Notes under the pieces: model-generated
Database searches by the model: none
The model's input: the letters and a program-made list of their open reading frames with translations, nothing else
Told to the model about the DNA's origin: nothing
Assembly: GCA_028703175.1 (NCBI GenBank)
Contig: JAQVNJ010000154.1
Span: 1-13,072 of the forward strand
Source: JAAYCB01 sp012744395
Lineage (GTDB): Bacteria > Planctomycetota > Planctomycetia > Pirellulales > Thermoguttaceae
DNA: 13,072 nucleotides
Direction of reading: 5' to 3'
Made by a program: the position numbers and the translations under genes
Part shown: piece after piece, positions 7,055-12,180 of the stretch
How the letters are laid out: each line of letters starts with the position of its first letter
Position numbering within the stretch: position 1 is the first letter of the stretch

Positions 7055-8037
7055 CCGGCCGTCCCTCCCCGGCCGATGGCCCGAAAGGCAAGCGCTGCAG
7101 CGCTCGCCGCGACGTGCTGGAAGGCCGCCTCCGCCCGCTCCACCCCCGCCGGGCGGAGAGGGCCGAACGGCGCTGTTTCCAGCCTTCTTGCCGGCATTCC
7201 GTCCACGTACAGCCTGCGGTGCTGGGTCTCCAGCAGGAACCCCGCGCCGAGCAGGCAGATCAGAAAAATGAAGCTCAACACGGTCAGGTAGGCCACCTTG
7301 CGGCCTTCAAGAGCAGGCCGGTAGAGGGCGCTTACGCCACCGGAGACAACGAGCCAGCAGAACATCAGCAGTGTGCCGAGGACGACCGGGTCGTCCCAGC
7401 GCAAGGTCGTGCCGTCGGATCGCTCGTAGATCATGTTGAGGATCACCCCGGCGAGAATCCCCACCCCGAGCATCAACATCGCCAGGCCGACGGCTCGGCT
7501 GTTGGCCCGCTGCAACCATTCCAGGCTCGGCAGCTTCAGGCCTTGGGGCGGCGGCAGCTTCTTCTTCAGCCGGCGATCCTGGGCGAGGTACATCGACCCG
7601 GCGGCGAACCCCGCGAGCACCGCCACCGTGGCCAGCAGCAACGAGACCCCATGGACGACTCCCCAGACAAGAATCGCCGGACGCCGCTCGAACGGCATCG
7701 GGTCGGCCAGCCAGGCGCCGGCGGCCACCAGCCCGAGCACCAGCGGCAGAAGGAACACGCCGAACGCGTTGTCGCGGTGGTACGCCGTCAGGTAGAGATA
7801 CGTCGCGGCGAGAAACCATGCCGCCACGACGTACCAATCCTGTTCGCTCGAAAGCGGACTGCCCGGGGTGGATCTTGCCCGCTCGTAGAGGTAGAGCGTG
7901 TGCGCCAGCAGCCCCGCGGCGCCGAAGCCGAGCATGATCGCGCCGCGAATGCCGCTGCGGAACACGAGCCGGCTCAACTCCAGCGCCAAGGCGACCGAAT
8001 AACTGGCAGCAAAACAGGTGATGCTGATGCCGGACAT
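7051..8037 (-). CDS. HemX/CcsA-like cytochrome c assembly membrane protein
   Basis: This is an integral membrane protein of 328 residues from ATG 8037 with about eight hydrophobic segments (roughly 5-22, 32-50, 67-83, 90-108, 121-147, 186-206, 222-240, 255-275). Two conserved-looking histidines lie in or near membrane helices, in GLLAHTLYLY and in WGVVHGVSLLLA, and a weak WWD-like segment LRWDDPVVLG follows. This pattern fits the CcsA/CcmC/HemX superfamily, which handles heme for cytochrome c maturation or, as HemX in Bacillus, influences HemA level. The 4-nt overlap with hemA favours the HemX reading. ATG 8037 is preferred because the first membrane helix starts right after it; the in-frame ATG at 8127 would add 30 non-hydrophobic residues and lies at the predicted transcript start. 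The Shine-Dalgarno at 8037 is weak. Confidence 0.82.
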   Translation of the reverse strand: MSGISITCFAASYSVALALELSRLVFRSGIRGAIMLGFGAAGLLAHTLYLYERARSTPGSPLSSEQDWYVVAAWFLAATYLYLTAYHRDNAFGVFLLPLVLGLVAAGAWLADPMPFERRPAILVWGVVHGVSLLLATVAVLAGFAAGSMYLAQDRRLKKKLPPPQGLKLPSLEWLQRANSRAVGLAMLMLGVGILAGVILNMIYERSDGTTLRWDDPVVLGTLLMFCWLVVSGGVSALYRPALEGRKVAYLTVLSFIFLICLLGAGFLLETQHRRLYVDGMPARRLETAPFGPLRPAGVERAEAAFQHVAASAAALAFRAIGRGGTAG

Positions 8038-8133
8038 GGATGAATCTGGCGGGGATTGCGGAAAACGGGGGCAGGCGGCGGGTGTACGGCCGGCGATTGC
8101 CCGGATGGACAAGGAGCGAGCCTCCATGCGTCC

Positions 8134-8139
8134 ATTGTA
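8134..8139 (-). promoter_or_regulatory. Candidate -10 element for the hemX-like/hemA operon
   Basis: TACAAT on the minus strand (8139-8134) is a 5-of-6 match to the sigma70 -10 hexamer in a GC-rich setting. No good -35 is visible 16-18 nt upstream. Transcription would begin near 8127 and give a leader of about 90 nt before ATG 8037. Confidence 0.35.
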
Positions 8140-8554
8140 GCCGCTTGCGCACCCCCCCGGTAGGCTGCGGCGACCGATCCGCGCGTGTAGCCAACCGCTC
8201 GCGCAATCGGTCCACCTGGGCGGCCCCGCCGCCGGCCGTCACGATGACCTGAAGCGCTCGCTGCATCCTGCTTCTTTTCGACAGGTATGGGATATTCGAG
8301 GCCGGCGTGGTCATCCGGCCGCAGCACACGCGCCCGTGGGCGCAACTGGATAGCGGATCGGTCTTCGGGACCGAGGCGTCTGTGCCAGCCGTGGGCATTC
8401 GGGCGTCTCCAGGTTCCCCGGCGCCCCCCCCGCATGGCCCCCTGCTCCAGTGCCTCGAACCGGCACGGTCTAGTTCCACTGGACTATCGCCCCTGGTTCT
8501 CATCGCTGTCCTTAAATGAAACAGCCGCTTCATGGATTTCAACGCTGCCTGGCT
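8140..8554. other. Divergent intergenic region
   Basis: Together with its flanking promoter elements, this separates the minus-strand heme block from the plus-strand accessory block (576 nt between start codons). It contains a small hairpin with arms TCGGTC/GACCGA (8358-8374) around a TTCGG loop, and a C-run near 8424-8433. Overlapping ORFs exist on both strands, but their translations are Arg/Pro/Ala-rich and look non-coding. A few residues on the minus strand (starting MQRALQVIVTAGGG) read more naturally, but the frame continues as gibberish into the hemX-like gene, so it is not called. Confidence 0.45.
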
Positions 8555-8560
8555 TATAAC
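8555..8560 (+). promoter_or_regulatory. Candidate -10 element for the pseudo-receiver gene
   Basis: TATAAC lies 53 nt before ATG 8614 in a locally AT-rich stretch. No convincing -35 is visible at 17 nt, so the sigma factor type is open. Confidence 0.35.
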
Positions 8561-8613
8561 AACTGTTGCGGCGTTAGAGACGCTTGCTTGAACAGCCGAA
8601 TACTGGAGCAGAA

Positions 8614-9054
8614 ATGATCCGGGTTGTCAGCGCGGTCCCCGTTCCCATGCTACAGGAAGTGCTTTGCGATCAGATCGCCCGCGCTCCGGGATTCGCGCTG
8701 ATCGGCAAGGCATCCGATCCCAGAGACCTGCCCGCCTTGGTGGCGAAGACCCATGCCGACGTGGTGATTTGCCTGTCAACGGACTCGGAGGAGATACCGG
8801 GAGACTACCGCCAACTGTTGAGCCAGTTTCCGCAGCTTCTGATTGTCGGCGTGATCGCGGACCACGATGCGGTTGTCCTCTACCGGCAGGAGGTCTCGCG
8901 GCGCGAATTGCCATCCGTTGGTTTTGGGTGTTTGTTTTCCGAGATCCGCCAGACCTGCGAGGGGCAGCCTGTTGTTGACCGCGGGTCGCTGCGCGGGATC
9001 AGCGGGCCGAATTTCGGGACCGCACCGCGCCCCCTGCGGTTCAGCCTGAATTAG
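8614..9054 (+). CDS. Degenerate response-regulator receiver-like protein (pseudo-receiver)
   Basis: This is a 146-residue protein from ATG 8614, with GGAG 5 nt upstream. Residues 1-115 follow the order of a NarL-type receiver domain: MIRVVSAV (beta-1), a helix, FALIGKASDP (like the FEVVGEAxD of receivers), ADVVICLS (beta-3), QFPQLLIVGVIADHDAVVLYR (like the FPxxxVLVLTxHDDxxxVLR segment) and a late SVGFGCLF. The residues needed for phosphorylation are missing: the acidic pair after beta-1 is replaced by Ala-Val-Pro, the phospho-acceptor position after ADVVIC is Leu54, and the Thr and Lys positions are not conserved. No DNA-binding domain follows; the tail (120-146) is short. The similarity is by eye and remote. 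It lies 170 nt upstream of the acyltransferase gene, same strand, and may regulate or bind it. It could also be an unrelated alpha/beta protein. Confidence 0.6.
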   Translation: MIRVVSAVPVPMLQEVLCDQIARAPGFALIGKASDPRDLPALVAKTHADVVICLSTDSEEIPGDYRQLLSQFPQLLIVGVIADHDAVVLYRQEVSRRELPSVGFGCLFSEIRQTCEGQPVVDRGSLRGISGPNFGTAPRPLRFSLN

Positions 9055-9060
9055 CTGGAT

Positions 9061-9083
9061 CGTGGCCGGGGGCGCTTGCCACG
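9061..9083 (+). other. Stem-loop just after the pseudo-receiver stop
   Basis: CGTGGC (9061-9066) and GCCACG (9078-9083) form a 6-bp stem with an 11-nt loop, starting 7 nt after the stop codon. No T-run follows, so at most it is a weak or factor-assisted terminator or an mRNA-end structure. Confidence 0.3.
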
Positions 9084-9146
9084 CCCGCGCCAGAAGTGGC
9101 CGGCGTCATCAAGGGCAGACTCCGACAGGCGCGTTGCGAATCGTCA

Positions 9147-9162
9147 TCGCGACCTGTCGCGA
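9147..9162. repeat. Paired TCGCGA sites upstream of the acyltransferase promoter candidate
   Basis: Two copies of the self-complementary hexamer TCGCGA (9147-9152 and 9157-9162) are separated by CCTG. The arrangement is both a direct and an inverted repeat and ends 6 nt before the candidate -35. It could be an operator; this is inference from position only. Confidence 0.35.
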
Positions 9163-9168
9163 CGCGGC

Positions 9169-9198
9169 TTGGCCGCAAATACTTTTCCGATTTATCTT
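9169..9198 (+). promoter_or_regulatory. Candidate promoter for the acyltransferase gene
   Basis: TTGGCC (9169-9174) and TATCTT (9193-9198) are separated by 18 nt in a locally AT-rich patch. Transcription would start near 9205 and give a ~20-nt leader carrying the Shine-Dalgarno. The match to consensus is moderate. Confidence 0.35.
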
Positions 9199-9212
9199 TT
9201 CCGATGTCATCC

Positions 9213-9220
9213 GAGGAGGG
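9213..9220 (+). promoter_or_regulatory. Shine-Dalgarno that selects the GTG start of the acyltransferase
   Basis: GAGGAGGG lies 4 nt before GTG 9225. It falls inside the coding sequence if the upstream in-frame ATG (9204) or GTG (9096) were used, so it favours 9225. Confidence 0.65.
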
Positions 9221-9224
9221 GATC

Positions 9225-10073
9225 GTGATCCGACTGCTGGAAGACCAATGTGTTTCGGCGTCACCGGCGGCTTCCGCCGAGTCAGCAGACTGGCGCTGTT
9301 CGCCGGCGCCGCCTCGCCGCCCGGCAGACGTCTCCGCCGGTTCCAGGATTCTCCAGGGACAGAGGGACGCGATCGTCTACAAAGTGGCCGACACGCGGAG
9401 GGAGTTGCACGCGGCGATGCGGCTGGTGCACGACAATTATGTTCGCCTGGGCTTGATCCAGCCGAAGAAGTACGGCCTGCATGTCGCCCCCCAGCACGCC
9501 CTGCCGACGACGGAAGTCCTGGTGGCCATCACCCGCCAGGCGGTCGTCTGCACGATGAGTGTGATTCAAGGCGATGGATTCCAGCTTCCGCTCGAACAGA
9601 TCTATGGGGAGGAGGTTGCACTGTTTCGAATACGTCGACAGCGCGTCGCGGAAATTGGCAGCCTGGCGAGCGTGTCCGCGGAATGCGAGAAGACGCCCGG
9701 ATGCGTGTTTCGACTGATGGCTCTTGCGTTGCAGCGGTGCCGGCAAAAAGGAGCGGACGTGGTTCTGATCGCGGTTCATCCACGGCACGCCAGGTTCTAC
9801 GAGCATTTTTTTGGATTCGGCGTGTTTGGGGAAGAACGGCCCTACGAGATGGTTGCGGGCCGACCCGCCGTAGCGCTTTCGCTGGCGTTCGACCGTCTCG
9901 AGAGCCGTCATCCGCGCGCCTACAAACGAATCTTCTCGAAAGCCTTTCCGGTAGAGACGTTTCCTCGTCGCCCGGTACCCTCCTATCTGCTAGCCGAGTT
10001 GCGGGCGATTGCCGATGAGACCTATGCGGCAGATCCGCCGCAGTCGCGGACTGCGGCGTTGATTCATGCGTGA
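9225..10073 (+). CDS. FeeM-like / exosortase-associated N-acyltransferase (GNAT fold)
   Basis: This is a 282-residue protein from GTG 9225. Residues 1-45 are low-complexity. Residues ~49-225 resemble the catalytic core of N-acyl amino acid synthases (FeeM) and the acyltransferases annotated with PEP-CTERM/exosortase systems, which are relatives of acyl-homoserine-lactone synthases. Supporting segments are LVHDNYVRLGLIQP (67-80), TTEVLVAI (95-102), VVCTMSVIQGDG...LPLEQIYGEEVALFR (107-135), RVAEIGSLAS (140-149) and the GNAT-like ADVVLIAVHPRHARFYEHFFGF (177-198, as DVVLIAV and RFYEHFFGF). Such enzymes move a fatty acyl chain, usually from acyl-ACP, to an amino group; the acceptor here is unknown. 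A PEP-CTERM protein gene lies about 950 nt downstream, which fits the family's known association. No exosortase gene is in the window. Confidence 0.8.
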   Translation: MIRLLEDQCVSASPAASAESADWRCSPAPPRRPADVSAGSRILQGQRDAIVYKVADTRRELHAAMRLVHDNYVRLGLIQPKKYGLHVAPQHALPTTEVLVAITRQAVVCTMSVIQGDGFQLPLEQIYGEEVALFRIRRQRVAEIGSLASVSAECEKTPGCVFRLMALALQRCRQKGADVVLIAVHPRHARFYEHFFGFGVFGEERPYEMVAGRPAVALSLAFDRLESRHPRAYKRIFSKAFPVETFPRRPVPSYLLAELRAIADETYAADPPQSRTAALIHA

Positions 10074-10077
10074 GTTG

Positions 10078-10177
10078 GCTTCCAGGCCCGTCGCCGCTCC
10101 TCGCCCCTCCGTAGGACGGGTCTCCAGGCCCGTCGAAGCTCCTCTCCTCCTCCGTAGGACGGGTCTCCAGGCCCGTC
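10078..10177. repeat. Tandem copies of a palindromic repeat, core GACGGGTCTCCAGGCCCGTC
   Basis: Two full copies of a 26-nt unit lie at 10109-10134 and 10152-10177, at a 43-nt pitch, and a truncated copy ends at 10092, so that three repeat ends are spaced 42-43 nt apart. Each core is an imperfect palindrome with GACGGG/CCCGTC arms. The spacers are CTCC-rich. The cluster starts just after the acyltransferase stop codon. It resembles REP/MITE-like dispersed repeats; the genome-wide copy number cannot be judged here. Confidence 0.85.
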
Positions 10178-10301
10178 CCCGCCGACAACACCCGGTATGC
10201 GAGGCGGGCAGCATGGCGGCGCACGGATGGCCCTTCTGGAGGGGCAGTAGTCGCCAACGCAGGGGGCAAGATGCTGATGGCAAGTCTAGGGGAGGGACAA
10301 A
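10178..10301. other. Segment enclosed by inverted repeat copies
   Basis: This 124-nt stretch lies between two direct copies on the left and one inverted copy on the right. No ORF, RNA gene or transposase fragment is recognised in it. It could be a small non-autonomous element or just sequence caught between dispersed repeats. Confidence 0.4.
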
Positions 10302-10326
10302 GACGGGCCTGGAGACCCGTCCTACG
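10302..10326. repeat. Inverted copy of the 25-nt repeat unit
   Basis: Positions 10302-10326 are the exact reverse complement of 10110-10134 and of 10153-10177. With either left copy it could form a 25-bp stem closing a loop of 124 or 167 nt. Confidence 0.9.
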
Positions 10327-10409
10327 AGGGGGGGCGGGGTGGGGCTGCGGGAATTCCTGAGATTTCTTGCGCGGCGTGTCAGGTTTTGGCGGCCAGGAGC
10401 GGATATTCC

Positions 10410-10469
10410 ATGGACAAACAGAGTAGTCCAGGCAAAGGCCGCGTGGCCGCCGCAACGAGTGGACGTTAA
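10410..10469 (+). CDS. Possible 19-residue upstream ORF (leader peptide)
   Basis: ATG 10410 is preceded by AGGAG 10 nt upstream and opens the peptide MDKQSSPGKGRVAAATSGR, ending TAA 10467-10469. The stop is 3 nt before the GTG start of the small secreted protein, which itself has only a weak Shine-Dalgarno. The arrangement suggests translation of the second gene by re-initiation. The peptide has no recognised family and could be a chance ORF. Confidence 0.4.
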   Translation: MDKQSSPGKGRVAAATSGR

Positions 10470-10472
10470 ACC

Positions 10473-10961
10473 GTGTTTCGCAAGTCGCTCGGAAACAACC
10501 TGATCATCGCCGTGTTGGCCGTGGCCGCAGCCGTTTGGGCTGTGCCGGAGGTCCGCGCGGCGGTTGTCTTGAGCGAGAGCGAGGTCTCGGCGGACGCGGC
10601 AGTTGGGCAAGGCCTGGCCGCGTTGGTCCAGATCGATCCGGTGGCGATCGCCCGCGAGGACTCGCTGGGCGGGATGACGGGCTTGCCGCTCGTGCCGACC
10701 GACGAGGAGCGGGAGCGGGATGCCCAGAAGGACCGCCTGCTCAAGATTCTGCACGGCTCGCTGATGAACGCCCCGGCCGATATGTCGCCCTCGTCCAATT
10801 CGCTTTCGCAGCTTACCGGCTCGGGCGCCGGCGGCTTCGCCGCGCCGAGCGGCAAGGTCTCTCCACCTCAAGCCGAGCTTCAGGTGTCTCTTCCGCCTGA
10901 GGCGAGAATGATTCTTCCAACAGGTCCTCCATATCGTTGGTTCAGACCGCCGCGTGTCTAA
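10473..10961 (+). CDS. Small secreted protein of unknown function
   Basis: This is a 162-residue protein from GTG 10473. Residues 1-30 form a signal peptide: basic MFRK, a hydrophobic stretch LIIAVLAVAAAVWAV and a likely cleavage after VRA. The mature part has a charged helical patch (PTDEERERDAQKDRLLKILHGSL, about residues 75-97, described here as DEERERDAQKDRLLK), then a Ser/Gly/Pro-rich tail ending WFRPPRV. No membrane anchor, PEP-CTERM motif, cysteine pair or catalytic motif was seen. It was not recognised as a known family. It lies 61 nt upstream of the PEP-CTERM gene on the same strand, so the two may share a transcript. The start is decided by the signal peptide; no strong Shine-Dalgarno precedes it apart from the one of the upstream ORF. 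An export function is likely; the role is unknown. Confidence 0.7.
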   Translation: MFRKSLGNNLIIAVLAVAAAVWAVPEVRAAVVLSESEVSADAAVGQGLAALVQIDPVAIAREDSLGGMTGLPLVPTDEERERDAQKDRLLKILHGSLMNAPADMSPSSNSLSQLTGSGAGGFAAPSGKVSPPQAELQVSLPPEARMILPTGPPYRWFRPPRV

Positions 10962-11022
10962 ACGGTGCTTGGCGTGAGTTTTTTTGGGACTCTTGGAACG
11001 AGCGTAGATGGAGTGTCTATTT

Positions 11023-11952
11023 ATGAAAAACGTATTTGTGCTGTTCGGTTTAGCGTTACTTGTGGGAAGTATGATGTTTGTCGCACAGCCAGCAGACGCT
11101 GCGATTGCGACTTCTTACCTGCGAATGAGCCAACTGAATGTAATGGAAGATCTGGACTACGAGAGCTTCGATCCGTTAAGGAACCTTGGCGACAGTGTCG
11201 AGGATGGCGACGTGCTGTATGGAATGTGGGTGATCGAGAAATTGATTTATGAAGACGACAGCACACAGTCCGTTGGGCCTCCGTACGACACCTTCACTGT
11301 AGCCTTCGCTGCAATGGTGGAGTCGGTTGTCGACGAAACGCGCGATGGCATTAACGGCAAGCTCTTCACGTTTGTGCCCGTGTCTGATACAGTGTGGGAC
11401 ACGGTGATGGATACAGCCACAAACACACAACTCGCGCGCGCAGATAGTGGAAGCTTCATTAAGATGTTCTCCGATCCAGACGGCGTCGACGCAACTGCTG
11501 GAACAGACGAACAGGACGCACTCGCCACTGTGAATGGCATTCCTTTGTGGGAGTTCGGGTTTACCGGGACGGATGGAGCAGGTGACCCCGTCGCGGCAGG
11601 AAATGAATTCTGGGAAGCATTCGCGAATACGGATGTGCTCATCCCGGCGGTATTGGCATATGGTGCCGCTCTTAACGTCACAGAGTACTACCCATCAGGC
11701 CTCCCTCTTTTGGAGTTTGACCATTACAGTGGGAATCTGACCAACCTCGCATGGAAGTACAAGGTCGGAATGTCGGCACAGATGCAGATTGAAGGAGGAA
11801 ATGGTACTCACGGGGCTGGGGAGTTTGTCCTTCCCACGGAGACCGACATCGCAATCAAGCCGATTCCGGAGCCTGGGTCAGTCTTGATTTGGGGTGGTAT
11901 TGTTGCCATCGGCGCTATGTTGGCTCGTCGTAGACGGCAAAGTGTAGCCTAA
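11023..11952 (+). CDS. PEP-CTERM sorting domain-containing secreted protein
   Basis: This is a 309-residue exported protein. ATG 11023 follows GGAG (11011-11014) at 9 nt; an in-frame ATG at 11008 has poorer spacing. The signal peptide is MKNVFVLFGLALLVGSMMFV followed by AQPADA, with cleavage near residue 26. The C-terminus has the sorting signal: IPEPGS (281-286), a hydrophobic helix VLIWGGIVAIGAMLA and the basic cluster RRRR. Such signals are known to be recognised and cleaved by exosortases. The body (27-280) is acidic and rich in Asp, Thr, Val and Gly, with no recognised enzyme motif; the fold is probably beta-rich. The gene is visibly lower in G+C (about 50-57% in two counted 60-nt lines) than the preceding gene (70% in one counted line). 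A strong terminator follows. The substrate class is certain by motif; the function is unknown. Confidence 0.92.
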   Translation: MKNVFVLFGLALLVGSMMFVAQPADAAIATSYLRMSQLNVMEDLDYESFDPLRNLGDSVEDGDVLYGMWVIEKLIYEDDSTQSVGPPYDTFTVAFAAMVESVVDETRDGINGKLFTFVPVSDTVWDTVMDTATNTQLARADSGSFIKMFSDPDGVDATAGTDEQDALATVNGIPLWEFGFTGTDGAGDPVAAGNEFWEAFANTDVLIPAVLAYGAALNVTEYYPSGLPLLEFDHYSGNLTNLAWKYKVGMSAQMQIEGGNGTHGAGEFVLPTETDIAIKPIPEPGSVLIWGGIVAIGAMLARRRRQSVA

Positions 11953-11986
11953 GGCAGCTTTCGATTTGCCGAGTTGCAGTTCACTA

Positions 11987-12017
11987 GGGGCGGGGATTTT
12001 ATCCCCGCCCCTTCTTT
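11987..12017 (+). terminator. Strong intrinsic terminator after the PEP-CTERM gene
   Basis: A perfect 11-bp stem GGGGCGGGGAT/ATCCCCGCCCC (11987-11997 and 12001-12011) with a TTT loop is followed by TTCTTT. It is 35 nt after the stop codon. It also has an A-poor but symmetrical reverse form, so weak two-way action is possible. Confidence 0.9.
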
Positions 12018-12052
12018 CATCTGCTTCTTCTCCCTGCGGTTGGCACTCGTGA

Positions 12053-12081
12053 TTGACATTGGAATACCGACCAGCGATATC
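12053..12081 (+). promoter_or_regulatory. Candidate promoter for the methyltransferase gene
   Basis: A perfect TTGACA (12053-12058) is followed after 17 nt by GATATC (12076-12081), which matches the -10 consensus only at three positions. It lies just after the terminator and about 100 nt before the gene start. Confidence 0.4.
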
Positions 12082-12107
12082 CTTTTGGGACCGTCGCGAA
12101 CTACCAC

Positions 12108-12122
12108 AGTATTCGTAATACT
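12108..12122. promoter_or_regulatory. Dyad upstream of the methyltransferase gene, possible operator
   Basis: AGTATT and AATACT form a perfect 6-bp inverted repeat with a CGT spacer in an AT-rich patch. It lies downstream of the candidate promoter and 58 nt before ATG 12181. The form fits a dimeric repressor site; this is inference. Confidence 0.35.
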
Positions 12123-12180
12123 ATTCTAATGGGTGTCGGAGCCAAATCGGTTTCTTGACTTGCCGCAGGTGAGGATGATT

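Noticed and set aside
5876..7291. Plus-strand open frame opposite hemA
   Set aside because: It is antisense to a gene with all HemA motifs; its translation has the His/Arg/Asp-rich look of a reverse-strand shadow.
7974..8542. Minus-strand frames upstream of the hemX-like gene, including a piece starting MQRALQVIVTAGGG
   Set aside because: A short stretch looks natural, but the frames run on into Arg/Pro-rich text inside the hemX-like gene, with no Shine-Dalgarno or family match.
9096..9224. N-terminal extension of the acyltransferase to GTG 9096 or ATG 9204
   Set aside because: A strong Shine-Dalgarno (9213-9220) places initiation at GTG 9225, and the extension contains the candidate promoter and the twin TCGCGA sites.
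10078..10326. CRISPR array
   Set aside because: There are only two full direct copies with 17-nt similar spacers, one inverted copy and no cas genes; this is a dispersed palindromic repeat.
10066..10503. Open frame running through the repeat cluster with GLQARP/GLETRPT-type peptides
   Set aside because: These peptides are translations of the palindromic repeat itself; the frame also overlaps the secreted-protein start and has no signal for expression.
10962..11010. T-run at 10979-10986 as an intrinsic terminator between the small secreted protein and the PEP-CTERM gene
   Set aside because: No convincing stem precedes the T-run, so read-through between the two genes is more likely.
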